Part shown: piece by piece, positions 7,683 through 16,327 of the stretch
Layout: each line of letters starts with the position of its first letter
How positions within the stretch are numbered: the stretch's first letter is position 1
Assembly: GCA_905193155.1 (NCBI GenBank)
Contig: CAJJNQ010000028.1
Coordinates: 1-31,461 of the forward strand
Origin: an uncultured Christensenella sp.
Lineage (GTDB): Bacteria > Bacillota > Clostridia > Christensenellales > UBA1750
DNA length: 31,461 bases
Direction: 5' to 3'
Translations under genes and position numbers: made by a program
The notes under the pieces: model-generated
What the model was told of the DNA's origin: nothing
What the model saw: only the letters and a program-made list of their open reading frames with translations
Databases searched by the model: none

Positions 7683-8981
7683 TTACTCCGTATACGGCAC
7701 GCTGAGATAGTCAAGCTGATCCTTGTTGCCGGAGGAAGTCGTCTTGTTGAACCAGACGACGCGGCGGCCGGAGACGACGGGCAGTATGCTGCGCTCGCCC
7801 TCGCGGTTCAGGCGGGCAAAGGTACCATCTTCATAGAAATAGGCATAGATATTGCCGTTCTGGCCAAAGATCAACATATCGTCGCCCAGCGCATAGGTGA
7901 TCACGCCCTGCGCAATGCGGCGCACCTCGTCGCCCACCTTGAGGTAGAGCGTGGAATCGGGCGCCTTGTTCTTGTCAATCCAGGCCCAGACCTCGCCGTT
8001 GGTGATGGGATCGTGGACGTACATATCGGGGCAGAACACCGAAGGCTCGTAATCGTCCTCGGCAAACTTCGTCAGGTCGCAGTAGTAGATGGCGCTCTTT
8101 TCGCCGTTGCGGATGCTGTCCTCCTCGCTCTGGTTCGGGTCGGAGGCCGCCCAGATGATCTGCGTGTCGTAAATGCCGGGCGCAGACACGCCGTAGGTGG
8201 ACATCGCGCGCTCGATGGACTCCGCAAAGCCGGGGATCGAAGCGTTCTCCTCCGAGATCAGATCGACGACGTAGAGCCGCTCTTCCTTTTCCTCGTTCTG
8301 CTCGATCCACAGCAGATAGTCCTGCGAAAGGCGCAGCCGCGGCACGGCATAGGCGCATTCCTTGATGAGCCGGGGCTTGGCGTCCTCGCTGCGGTTGAGC
8401 ACATAGATACGGTTGGAGCCCTTCTGGTCGGTATCCAGCCAGGCGATATAGTTGTCGTTGAGCACGGTTTCAAAGATTTCACCGTTTTTGATCTGCACGC
8501 TGGCGACCTTGTTTTCCTCGCCGGTTTCCAGATCATAGAGATACAGCGTCTTGAGCAGCGGTTCCAGCAGCGAGCCGGTGCCCGCGGAATAGACCATCTC
8601 GTGCCCGAATACATCCGGGGTATTGATGCTCTTTTCCTTGGATTGAATCTCGATGATGCCGTCGGAAAGATCGATGGGGTTATCAATCGAGCTTCCCGGC
8701 TGCCCCGCCGCGTCAGATTCCTGCGGCGTCTTTTGCGATACGACGGCATCGAACCCAGCGCTTTCCTGCGGCTGGGTAGCCATCGGCACAGCGGGATTGT
8801 CCTTCCCCTTGCGCACTGCGCAGGCGCGGATGCCGAACACCAGCCCGAACAGCAGCGCCAGCAGCACCACACCCGTCAGGATGACCGCCGACCAACGGAT
8901 GTTTTCCACCCCGATGCCCTTATTCTTATTCTGACCCCCGCGCAGGTGGGAACGCCCGCGGCGCTGCGGCGTTTTCGTCAT
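7683..8981 (-). CDS. Single-pass membrane protein with predicted extracellular beta-propeller
   Basis: A 432-residue protein with a basic cytoplasmic tail (1-28), one hydrophobic segment (about 31-53, VILTGVVLLALLFGLVFG) and a long outer part. The outer part repeats short beta-blade-like units ending in patterns such as YLYDLETGEENKV, YIAWLDTD, RIYVLNRSED, LYVVDL, IIWAASD and VVWFNKT. These resemble TolB/DUF5050-type propeller blades. No catalytic motif is visible. The ribosome site is weak (AAAGGG about 13 bases upstream). A TATACT element lies about 75 bases upstream on the same strand. Probably a surface sensor or binding protein; the role is unknown. It ends about 250 bases before the DUF559-like gene. 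Confidence 0.75.
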   Translation of the reverse strand: MTKTPQRRGRSHLRGGQNKNKGIGVENIRWSAVILTGVVLLALLFGLVFGIRACAVRKGKDNPAVPMATQPQESAGFDAVVSQKTPQESDAAGQPGSSIDNPIDLSDGIIEIQSKEKSINTPDVFGHEMVYSAGTGSLLEPLLKTLYLYDLETGEENKVASVQIKNGEIFETVLNDNYIAWLDTDQKGSNRIYVLNRSEDAKPRLIKECAYAVPRLRLSQDYLLWIEQNEEKEERLYVVDLISEENASIPGFAESIERAMSTYGVSAPGIYDTQIIWAASDPNQSEEDSIRNGEKSAIYYCDLTKFAEDDYEPSVFCPDMYVHDPITNGEVWAWIDKNKAPDSTLYLKVGDEVRRIAQGVITYALGDDMLIFGQNGNIYAYFYEDGTFARLNREGERSILPVVSGRRVVWFNKTTSSGNKDQLDYLSVPYTE

Positions 8982-9102
8982 AAGTAATCCACGCCCTTTC
9001 CGGTTTGCATTTCATTGGATTTGCGCCGCAGCCCTGCGGCGGCTCATACACGATTTTAGTATACCATAAAGTTCGCCCGAGGAACAGGCGCACTTTCCCA
9101 TC

Positions 9103-9146
9103 AAAAAAAGTTCCCCTCCCGAAACGCTTGGTTTTCGGAAGGGGAA
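9103..9146 (-). terminator. Terminator of the HD/GH29/FakA-domain operon
   Basis: Stem TTCCCCTCCCGAAA (9111-9124) with TTTCGGAAGGGGAA (9133-9146), one mismatch. Seven T follow on the minus strand. Confidence 0.88.
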
Positions 9147-9162
9147 TCGGCCTTTCCCCCGA

Positions 9163-9414
9163 TCAGCCGTGCTGGCCGCCGGCCTGGCGATCCATGTTTT
9201 CCACCACGATGTCGTAAATATCTCCCAGGGACGCGCAGTATTCCAGCACGCGCCACGGCACGTTGGTATGGTAATGGAGCTTGATGAGCATATCGTCGCC
9301 CACCGCCAGCAGGCAGTCGCCGGGGATGTTGGTGCGGATGTAGTCGTTGATCGCGTCCTCGTCCAGGTCCTCGCCGTCGATCAGCAGCTGCGTGTCATAA
9401 CGGTATTCCAGCAT
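9163..9414 (-). CDS. Stand-alone FakA/YloV middle-domain protein
   Basis: 83 residues from ATG at 9414, with GGGAGG eight bases upstream. The sequence (GDCLLAVGDDMLIKLHYHTN, then PWRVLEYCASLGDIYDI and VENMDRQ) closely follows the middle domain of fatty-acid kinase FakA / YloV proteins, whose hallmark is GDS.VVVGDDD..KVHVHTN.PG. The two histidines of the H-x-H pair are kept. The N-terminal DhaL-like ATP domain and the C-terminal DegV-like part are absent. Small proteins of this kind are often annotated in Clostridia as 'kinase to dihydroxyacetone kinase', although they lack a kinase domain. It is the last gene of an operon with an HD hydrolase and a fucosidase, 49 bases after the latter. Function unknown; it may pair with a FakA elsewhere. 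Confidence 0.8.
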   Translation of the reverse strand: MLEYRYDTQLLIDGEDLDEDAINDYIRTNIPGDCLLAVGDDMLIKLHYHTNVPWRVLEYCASLGDIYDIVVENMDRQAGGQHG

Positions 9415-9463
9415 GATAAAAACCTCCCGAAATAGATAAAAATGATGAGGAATAAAACGCTTT

Positions 9464-10846
9464 TCAGTAAACCGCGATGCGGGCAAGATGCGGCTCGCAC
9501 CGGCAGGATGTGATCTTCAGCCGCAGCAGGCGCGCTTTTCCGGTGGAATCATCGGTCAGCGGGTTCTGTCCGGCGAAGGGGTCGCACAGGCAGCAGACCG
9601 CGCGGTGCCCGACCGTCGTGCCCTGATACAGTGGGAAGTGCTCCCCGCCGTTGGTATCGGAGAAAATGCGGAAGCTCTCCACGCGCTGGCCGAAATCGAG
9701 GTCTTCTTCCAGCACGACATAGCGCGGCGCGGGCGCGTCGGTGGGGAGCTCCATCTCCCATTCGCCCTGCCAGGAAGCGCCGTCGTCCGCGCGGCGAATC
9801 TTCGCCTCCATCGGCGTGCCCAGCTCCCTGCGAATCATCTCCCCCAATTCGGCAAGGCGCTTCACGTCCCGCTCGTCGATCAGTCCGTCGCGGTTGGGCG
9901 GCAGGTTCAGGTGGAAGCAGGCGTTCGCGCCCACGCTCTTTAAGTAGGTGCAAAACAGGCGCTCCAGCGGATGCGGATCCTCGTTTTCGTGCCAGAACCA
10001 GCCGGGGCGGATCGACATGTTGATCTCGCACGGCGCGTAGACCAGGCCGCGGCTGAACAGGATCTGCGACAGCGACCCGGTGAGCTGATCGGTATTGAAC
10101 GTGCCGGTGATGTCGCCGTGGGCGGCCAGCGGGCCGGGGCCGGTCTGCACCGGGGAATTGGGGCACATCTCGGTAGGCACGACCGACCATTCCGCCTGGC
10201 GGGGCGAGCCCGCCTCGTTGCCGCACCAACGCACATCCGGACCGAAATCGTTGAAGATCACCGCGTTGGGCTGATATTTTCGAATCAGCTCGATGTAGCG
10301 CGGGAAATCATAGACCTGCTTTTTGCCGTTCGGTCCTTCGCCGCAGGCGTTGTCAAACCACACGCAGAACAGCTCGCCGTAGTTTGTCATAAGCTCGGTG
10401 AGCTGACGGCAGAAATAATCGTTGTATTCCGGTGTGCCGTAGAGGGGGTTGTTGCGATCCCACGGCGACAGATACACGCCGAATTTCAGCCCCGCGCGGC
10501 GGCAGGCGTCGGAAGCCTGCTTCACCACGTCGCCCTGAAACGGGCTGTTTTTGACGCTGTGCTCGGTGTATTTCGACGGCCACAGGCAGAAGCCGTCGTG
10601 GTGCTTGGCGGTGAGCACCATGCCCTTCATGCCGGCGGACTGCATCGCGCGCGCCCACTGATCGCAATCCAGCTTTTCCGGGTTGAAGATGGCTTCCGGC
10701 TCATTGCCCAGACCCCATTCCCGGTCGGTAAAGGTGTTCACGCCAAAGTGCACAAAGGCGTAAAACTCCGTGTCAAACCACTGTCTCTGCCGCGGCGAAG
10801 GCACGACGTGCGCCGCCTCTTCCATGAATTTTTCCAATGCTTCCAT
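9464..10846 (-). CDS. GH29 alpha-L-fucosidase
   Basis: A 460-residue retaining exo-glycosidase that releases alpha-linked L-fucose. Family signs are WFDTEFYAFVHFGVNTFTDREWG (22-44 region), MVLTAKHHDGFCLWPS (76-91), GVYLSPWD (123-130), and CVWFDNACG with the predicted nucleophile Asp165. A beta-sandwich follows. There is no signal peptide, so the enzyme probably works on imported oligosaccharides. The start was set at ATG 10846 because AGGAGG lies eight bases upstream; the open frame starts 13 codons earlier without one. It sits 17 bases after the HD gene and 49 bases before the FakA-domain gene. The general acid of GH29 is poorly conserved and I cannot place it. Confidence 0.93.
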   Translation of the reverse strand: MEALEKFMEEAAHVVPSPRQRQWFDTEFYAFVHFGVNTFTDREWGLGNEPEAIFNPEKLDCDQWARAMQSAGMKGMVLTAKHHDGFCLWPSKYTEHSVKNSPFQGDVVKQASDACRRAGLKFGVYLSPWDRNNPLYGTPEYNDYFCRQLTELMTNYGELFCVWFDNACGEGPNGKKQVYDFPRYIELIRKYQPNAVIFNDFGPDVRWCGNEAGSPRQAEWSVVPTEMCPNSPVQTGPGPLAAHGDITGTFNTDQLTGSLSQILFSRGLVYAPCEINMSIRPGWFWHENEDPHPLERLFCTYLKSVGANACFHLNLPPNRDGLIDERDVKRLAELGEMIRRELGTPMEAKIRRADDGASWQGEWEMELPTDAPAPRYVVLEEDLDFGQRVESFRIFSDTNGGEHFPLYQGTTVGHRAVCCLCDPFAGQNPLTDDSTGKARLLRLKITSCRCEPHLARIAVY

Positions 10847-10863
10847 GGAGATTTCCTCCTTTT

Positions 10864-11556
10864 TCAGTCCGGCTCTCTCAAGCATCCGCTCAGCTGCGCC
10901 TGTCCGATCTCATAATCCTCCTGCAGCTCCCGCAGTACGCTGTCGTAAAAGTCCTGCGCGGCTTTGCGGCGGGACGCGGCGATCTCCTCCGCCCGTTTTG
11001 TGTAAAACTTTCCGTAGATGCGCTGAAGTTTCCAACGATACTCTCTCATAAAGGAATCGGGCGCATCTCCCGTGCCGTCGCAGACCCTGCCCGCTTCGTC
11101 CAGCGTGTACAGCGGCTCTCCGAACTGCGTGCCGTATTGCAGCGTCCGCGCCGCGCCGACAGCGCCGGAGACGTCCAGCTTATCCGCGTCAAACAGGATC
11201 TTGGCCTCCAGGCTGACCGGCGGATCGTCCGAGCGGAAGCGATGCGTGCGCACGCAGTCCGAAACCGCCTGCGCAAACTCCGCGTCAAACCCTTCCTCCA
11301 GCAGAAGGCTGCGCGCCTTCTCCGCCCCCGCCCGCGCATGATCGACCGAGGGATCCTTTGCCTGTTCCGCCCGCGCAATGTCGTGCAGAAGGCATGCTGC
11401 AATCACGACATCCGCATCCGCTTCCGGCTCGTGCGCAGCAATATCCAGCGCCAGATACAGCACGCGGTAGACATGCTTCGACCCGTGCGCCGCGTCGCTT
11501 TCGTCCATCTGGTCGAGCATCCGGCGCTCCATGCGCACATAATCCGATCGTTTCAC
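10864..11556 (-). CDS. HD-domain phosphohydrolase (YedJ-like)
   Basis: A 230-residue metal-dependent phosphohydrolase. The HD signature is complete: HGSKHVYRV (24-32), CLLHDIAR (56-62), a third His in THRFRSDDPP, and FDADKLD as the closing Asp. Relatives such as E. coli YedJ act on small phosphorylated molecules, with no agreed physiological substrate. Translation starts at GTG, with AGAGGT six bases upstream. It is the first gene of a three-gene operon with GH29 fucosidase and the FakA-like domain; the 17-base gap to the fucosidase implies coupled expression. The functional link to fucose use is not obvious. Confidence 0.88.
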   Translation of the reverse strand: MKRSDYVRMERRMLDQMDESDAAHGSKHVYRVLYLALDIAAHEPEADADVVIAACLLHDIARAEQAKDPSVDHARAGAEKARSLLLEEGFDAEFAQAVSDCVRTHRFRSDDPPVSLEAKILFDADKLDVSGAVGAARTLQYGTQFGEPLYTLDEAGRVCDGTGDAPDSFMREYRWKLQRIYGKFYTKRAEEIAASRRKAAQDFYDSVLRELQEDYEIGQAQLSGCLREPD

Positions 11557-11631
11557 CGCCGCACCTCTTTCGCTTTTCTTCCTTTCATCTTACCATACTT
11601 TCTTTCGGAAAAAAAGCTCCCGCGTCCGCGC

Positions 11632-11676
11632 AAAAAGAGGCGGCACGGGAAAAACTTTCCCGTGCCGCCTCTTTAG
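11632..11676 (-). terminator. Terminator after GH78 rhamnosidase
   Basis: Perfect 19-bp stem (11634-11652 with 11656-11674) and 3-base loop, with A-rich and T-rich ends. It begins about ten bases after the GH78 stop. Confidence 0.9.
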
Positions 11677-11685
11677 AACGGTTAT

Positions 11686-13932
11686 TTACTGCTTCAAGGC
11701 GATGAACGCGCCGGTCCTGGCGGGCAGACGGCTCTTGCCGCGGCCGAAGGTCCAGCCCTCGGGGAGAATCACCTCGCCGTGGGCGCTCTCGGGCAGGGTC
11801 AGCTCGATCTGCGCCTGATCGCCGTTCAGCCGCCAGCGCAGGGAGGTTTCGCCGCAGGCCGCCTGCGTGTGCGCCGAGGCGCGGGCAAGGCCGCAGTTCA
11901 GCCCCGGCTCGAAATCGACGCGCAGGGCATCGTCCGCATCGGGGTTGGGGCGCAGACCCGCCGCACACTGGATGAACCAGCCGCTGATATCGCCCCAGAA
12001 ATGGTGGTTCATGCTGCCGACGTTGTCGTCCGGCATCATCATTTCCCAAAGGCTCGTCGCGCCGCGCGCCACCCAGTTGCCGTAGGAGGGATAATCCTCC
12101 CGCACGATCATCTTCATCGCCAGATCGCCGTGTCCGAACTTCGACAGCACGTGGAAGATCACGCGCGCGCCGAGCACGCCGGTATCGATGTGGTCGTCCT
12201 TATCGTGTATGAAATCGAGCAGACGGGCAAAAGCCTTCTGTTCCTCTTCGCGGTTGAACATGCCGTAATAAAGCGCCATCGCCTGCGAGGTCTGGCAGCT
12301 CCCGGAAACCGTCATGGTGTCAAAATCGATCAGGTTCCGGCGCACGGCGGCGCGGGTATCGTCCGCCAGCGCTTTGGCATAGGCGCTCTCGCGCAGCATC
12401 CCGACGGCGGCAAACATCTTCTCCGCCTTGCGCGCCATGTCGCTGACGAGCACGGTGTCGGTAAAGCGCAGGGGCGATATGTAGTCCGCCGCGTCGCGCC
12501 CCACAGGGCACCAATCGCCCAGGCCGATGGCCAGCGTGCCGTCCGCGTCCAGCCGACCGCCGATATAGGTCAGATACCGCATCAGGTTCGGCGCGCACTC
12601 CCGAATAGTCTGCGTGTCCCCGCGCAGGCGGAAGAGGTTGTAGGGGAGATTGAACAGCACGTTGTCCCAGGCCGGCCCGTTGCCCCAGGCAAAGCCCCAG
12701 CCGCCGGTGGGCACGACGCCGGGCAGCGCGCCCGCATCGCTCTGTGCCTTGCAGATGTTGCGCAGCCACTCGCGGTAGCTCTTTTCCGCGCCGAGGTTGA
12801 GCAGAATGTGCTCGCTGGAGAGCGAAGCGTCCGCCGTCCAGCCGTTCTTCTCGCGCTGCGGGCAATCGGTGGGGAAATAGATAAAGTTTGAAAGGTCGCT
12901 GTTGCGCGTGAGCTTTTGCAGCGTATTGGCCATCTCGTCCGAGCAGTCAAACCCGCCGACCTCCGGCAGCGCCGACGAAATCACCAGCATCGTCAGCAGC
13001 TCTTCGGTCGCCTGCGTTTCTTCCAGCCCCTTGACCAGCACATAGCGGAAGCCGTGGTAGGTAAAGGTGGGCGTATAGTCGTTTTCGCCCTCCTTCAAAA
13101 TCAGTACGTCGCGCTGCACGCGGTCGTCCGGGCCGTAGCGGTGCTCGAACTTGATGTTGTCCATGTCGAACTTGCCGCCTTTCAGCTTTTCGCCGTGGTA
13201 GAGCGCGATTTTCTGCCCTGCATGGCCGCAGATGCGCACGCGGCAGATGCCCGTGGTATCCACGCCGAAGTCGTAAAGATAGCCCTCGTCCTGCTTTTCG
13301 ATGGAGACGGGCTTCAGGATTTCCCGCACCGCCAGCGGCTCGGCCTCGCACAGCCGCGCTTCGCCCGAGGGCGCTTCGCAGGGCATGGCGTGCGCCCAAA
13401 GCCGGTCGTCAAAGCCGGGCAGCGTCCAGCCGGGCAGCTCTTTTCGCGCATCATAGATTTCTCCCCAGCGGTAATCATCCATCAAAATGGGCGAAGGATG
13501 GGTCAGCACCTGCTCGTCGGAATCGATGCGGGTTTCCTCCCCATCTTTTTTCAGCGTCAGGCGGAAAGCCGTGCGCGGCGCGCCGATCCAGGGCGCGCGG
13601 TCAAAATCCCAGACATAGCCCGCCGGGTCATTGAAAAAGCCGTTGCCCAGCTCGATCGCCAGCACGTTTTCGCCCTCAAGCAAATGCTCCGTCAGGTCAT
13701 AGCGGTCGTAATAGATCAGATCATCCGCCGCGCTGATATACGGCGCGAGAAAACCCTTGGTCAGGTGCGCGCCGTTGAGCCAAACCTCGTAAAAGCCAAG
13801 GCCGGTGATCACCAGCTCCGCCTGCGCACCCACGGGCGCAGTGAACTTCCGGCGGAAAAGGGGCGCAGGAACATCCTGCGCACGGGTCGTATACTGCGGC
13901 CCTGCATAGATAAACGAACGTGGAAAGTCCAT
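11686..13932 (-). CDS. GH78 alpha-L-rhamnosidase
   Basis: A 748-residue inverting enzyme that removes terminal alpha-L-rhamnose. The N-terminal third holds the carbohydrate-binding and beta-sandwich domains (GLGFYEVWLNGAHLTKGFLAPYI, 44-66; YDFGVDTTGICRV, 220-232). An (alpha/alpha)6 barrel follows, with FPTDCPQREKNGWTAD; Glu361 there matches the usual general acid. Barrel motifs GDWCPVG and SLWEMMMPDDNVGSMNHHFWG are also typical, and a C-terminal beta domain closes the protein. GGGAGG lies 11 bases before the ATG. No signal peptide is visible. It is shorter than many GH78 enzymes (900-1000 residues), probably through a reduced N-terminus. It is divergent from the GHL6-like gene at 14076, with both starts within 145 bases, so they may share regulation. 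Confidence 0.95.
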   Translation of the reverse strand: MDFPRSFIYAGPQYTTRAQDVPAPLFRRKFTAPVGAQAELVITGLGFYEVWLNGAHLTKGFLAPYISAADDLIYYDRYDLTEHLLEGENVLAIELGNGFFNDPAGYVWDFDRAPWIGAPRTAFRLTLKKDGEETRIDSDEQVLTHPSPILMDDYRWGEIYDARKELPGWTLPGFDDRLWAHAMPCEAPSGEARLCEAEPLAVREILKPVSIEKQDEGYLYDFGVDTTGICRVRICGHAGQKIALYHGEKLKGGKFDMDNIKFEHRYGPDDRVQRDVLILKEGENDYTPTFTYHGFRYVLVKGLEETQATEELLTMLVISSALPEVGGFDCSDEMANTLQKLTRNSDLSNFIYFPTDCPQREKNGWTADASLSSEHILLNLGAEKSYREWLRNICKAQSDAGALPGVVPTGGWGFAWGNGPAWDNVLFNLPYNLFRLRGDTQTIRECAPNLMRYLTYIGGRLDADGTLAIGLGDWCPVGRDAADYISPLRFTDTVLVSDMARKAEKMFAAVGMLRESAYAKALADDTRAAVRRNLIDFDTMTVSGSCQTSQAMALYYGMFNREEEQKAFARLLDFIHDKDDHIDTGVLGARVIFHVLSKFGHGDLAMKMIVREDYPSYGNWVARGATSLWEMMMPDDNVGSMNHHFWGDISGWFIQCAAGLRPNPDADDALRVDFEPGLNCGLARASAHTQAACGETSLRWRLNGDQAQIELTLPESAHGEVILPEGWTFGRGKSRLPARTGAFIALKQ

Positions 13933-14009
13933 ATAAAAAACAGCCTCCCATGCATAGCTTTTTGTGCTTCCATGTTTTGTATTTGCCGCGCAAGTGCGTT
14001 TTTCCTGCC

Positions 14010-14038
14010 TTGCGCAAGGCGCAAAGGCGCGATATACT
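14010..14038 (+). promoter_or_regulatory. Putative promoter of the GHL6-like gene
   Basis: TATACT (14033-14038) 17 bases after TTGCGC (14010-14015), and 38 bases before the start codon. The -35 half is poor, so activation may be needed. Confidence 0.5.
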
Positions 14039-14075
14039 GAAAAGCACAGACAAAGACAAAGGAGGGCATCTTTTT

Positions 14076-16010
14076 ATGCCTTGGTGGCTGGACAACAACC
14101 TCCGCATGATCCAGAACAACCTGCGCGACATCGACGCGGGGATGGACGTTCAAAAATGGTTTGAGGAAATCCGGGCCTCTCACTGCAACTGCGTGATGGT
14201 GGGCGCGGGCGGCATTTCGTCGTTCTTCCCGACGAAGCTCCCCTTCCAGACCCCCAGTCCCTATCTCAAAGGGGATCTGTTGGGAGATATTGTGCGCATC
14301 TGCCACGAAAACGGCGTGCGCGTCATCGCGCGGTTCGACTTTTCCAAGACCCATGAGCGGCTGCTGAACGAGCATCCGGAATGGTACTATGTTTCGGAAT
14401 CGGGTGAGCATCTGCACTACAACGACACCGCGGCAACCTGCGTCTGCGGCGAATACCAGCAGAAAAAATCCATTGAGATCCTGCGCGAAGTGATCGAAAA
14501 CTACCCCGTGGACGGCGTGTTCTTCAACATGTTCGGATTCCAGACCAAGGATTATTCCAACGTGGAGCACGGCATCTGCAACTGCGCATCGTGCCGGGCG
14601 GCCTACAAGGCGTTCTCCGGCCGGGAGCTGCCCCGCGGCGACAGCTGGAAAACCGACGAAACCTATGCCGCCTTCAAGGCCAAGGTGGTGCGCGAGCAGC
14701 TCGTGCGCATCAAAAACGCGGTCAAGGAGATGAACCCGGAGGTTGCGGTGTGCACCTATCACCCCAGCGCGGACATCATCCGCGAGGAATCCAACTCCGC
14801 CGTGGATCGTCCGCTGCCCTTCTTCCTGTATTCCGCTTCGGAAAACTGCCAGTCGGCGCAGTCCTGGGCGGGCGAAAAGACCATGCTCAACTGCGCGATC
14901 AATGCCGTGGATATCTTCTACCGTTTCCAGGGCGTCGCGCCGGAGATGACGAAGCTGCGCCTTTACGAAAACATCGCTTCGGGTTCGCAGCTGGATTTCT
15001 GCATCATCGGCGATTTTGCGGATTATCCCGACCGCGCAGGTGTCCATGCAATGCGCGAGGTGTTCGCCTTCCACGAGAAAAACGAGGGCGTTTTCGGGCA
15101 TCTGAAATCCAGGTCGCGCGTGCTGCTCTATCGCCCGAGCAAGAGCGACAAAGAATATCTCGGCTGGTTCATCCTGCTCAAGCAGGCGCATGTGCTGTTT
15201 GACGTGCTCGACCATGTTGCGGCGGAGGATCATCCCGAGCGCGCGTCGGGCTATGATGTTCTGATCGTGCCCGATCCCGTCAAGGCTCCCGCCGCCATGC
15301 TGGACGCAGCGCGGGCAACGGGCGGCAAGCTGCTCTTCTCCGCGCTGACCGACGGCCGGGCGGAAAAGGCGCTCACCCTCCTCGGCGCCTCCTGCAAAGG
15401 CACGCTGGAGCGCACCCGCGCGGCGTATCTCTCCACGGCGGACAAAGCCCTCTTTGCTTCCTTCCCGGAGCGCGACTGGGTGATCCTCGACCGCGAGTTC
15501 GGCCTGCTTTCGGGCGGAAAGGGGGCGCTGCCGCTGGTGCAGCCCGCCATGTTCGGCCCGCCGGAGCGCTGCTTCGGCCATGTGCAGAGTTCTTGGCCGG
15601 GGCTGGTGTTCTCCGCCGACGGAAAGAGCGCGGGCTTTGCCTTCCGCATCGGCCGTCTGTTCCACGACGACGGCTATGCCGACCATCGGGACATCGCCGT
15701 CGACGCGCTGCGCGCCCTTTCGCCCGAAGCCTTTGTGCTGGAGACGAATGCGCCCGCCGCGGCGGAACTGTTTCTGCACACGCTGCCCGACGGCCGAACG
15801 CTGCTGCAGCTCATCAACCTCACCGGCTGGAACGGCATGACGATGGAAAAGGCGCTGCCGCTTTCCGATATTCGCATTTCCCTGCCGGGTGAATTTGACC
15901 GCGTTTCCTCGCTGGACGGTGCGGCGCTCCCGCAGCTTTCGCACAAGGACGGCCGCACGGAGCTGCTGCTGAACGCCGAGCGCCTGTATCAGGGCTATCT
16001 GCTGCCCTGA
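14076..16010 (+). CDS. GHL6-like putative glycoside hydrolase (uncharacterised)
   Basis: A 644-residue protein starting MPWWLDNNLRMIQNNLRDID, with AGGAGG ten bases upstream. The N-terminal half reads as a TIM barrel of the 'hypothetical glycosyl hydrolase 6' type: HCNCVMVGAGGISSFFP, then GVRVIARFDFSKTH, PEWYYVSESGEH, and PVDGVFFNMFGF, followed by the short Cys motif CNCASC in the region IENYPVDGVFF...HGICNCASCRAAY. A flavodoxin/glutaminase-like region resembling beta-galactosidase trimerisation domains follows (VLLYRPSKSDKEYLGWF; SGYDVLIVPDP), with a small C-terminal beta domain. It is divergent from the GH78 rhamnosidase, so a role in rhamnose- or uronate-containing glycans is a fair guess. 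Catalytic residues cannot be assigned. Family call is moderate; function is unknown. Confidence 0.75.
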   Translation: MPWWLDNNLRMIQNNLRDIDAGMDVQKWFEEIRASHCNCVMVGAGGISSFFPTKLPFQTPSPYLKGDLLGDIVRICHENGVRVIARFDFSKTHERLLNEHPEWYYVSESGEHLHYNDTAATCVCGEYQQKKSIEILREVIENYPVDGVFFNMFGFQTKDYSNVEHGICNCASCRAAYKAFSGRELPRGDSWKTDETYAAFKAKVVREQLVRIKNAVKEMNPEVAVCTYHPSADIIREESNSAVDRPLPFFLYSASENCQSAQSWAGEKTMLNCAINAVDIFYRFQGVAPEMTKLRLYENIASGSQLDFCIIGDFADYPDRAGVHAMREVFAFHEKNEGVFGHLKSRSRVLLYRPSKSDKEYLGWFILLKQAHVLFDVLDHVAAEDHPERASGYDVLIVPDPVKAPAAMLDAARATGGKLLFSALTDGRAEKALTLLGASCKGTLERTRAAYLSTADKALFASFPERDWVILDREFGLLSGGKGALPLVQPAMFGPPERCFGHVQSSWPGLVFSADGKSAGFAFRIGRLFHDDGYADHRDIAVDALRALSPEAFVLETNAPAAAELFLHTLPDGRTLLQLINLTGWNGMTMEKALPLSDIRISLPGEFDRVSSLDGAALPQLSHKDGRTELLLNAERLYQGYLLP

Positions 16011-16037
16011 CGGCTGCGTCCGACCGCGCAGGAAAAC

Positions 16038-16229
16038 GGGGGCGCGCGTCGGGTGTTGCGCGGTCAGCAAAGTCCTTCGTGACGCGCACAGCGGCAGGAA
16101 GCACGCAGCCGACAGGTACGAACCGGGTGCGTGGGTCCTCCGCACTCTGCCGTTCCCGTGCGGCATGCGCCCCCACCAGGGGGCGCGCGTCCGATGCGGT
16201 GCGGTCAGCAGATGCTCGGTGACGCGCGC
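16038..16229. repeat. Two imperfect direct repeats in the convergent intergenic region
   Basis: Two roughly 50-base copies start with GGGGGCGCGCGTC at 16038 and 16179. They share CGGTCAGCA in the middle and GTGACGCGC at the end. The 317-base gap between the convergent genes contains these repeats and a terminator; I see no gene in it. Confidence 0.7.
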
Positions 16230-16263
16230 CGGTTCCCTCTCCGCATTTCTCCAACCGGATACG

Positions 16264-16312
16264 AAAACCCCGCCTCGCACACGTTGCTTCTGCGTGCGCA
16301 GGGCGGGGTTTC
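16264..16312. terminator. Bidirectional terminator between convergent genes
   Basis: Stem AAACCCCGCC with GGGCGGGGTTT, extended inward by GCAC/GTGC pairs. It serves the GHL6-like gene (plus) and the sialidase-fold gene (minus). Confidence 0.8.
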
Positions 16313-16327
16313 TTCTCTCCAGCAGGC

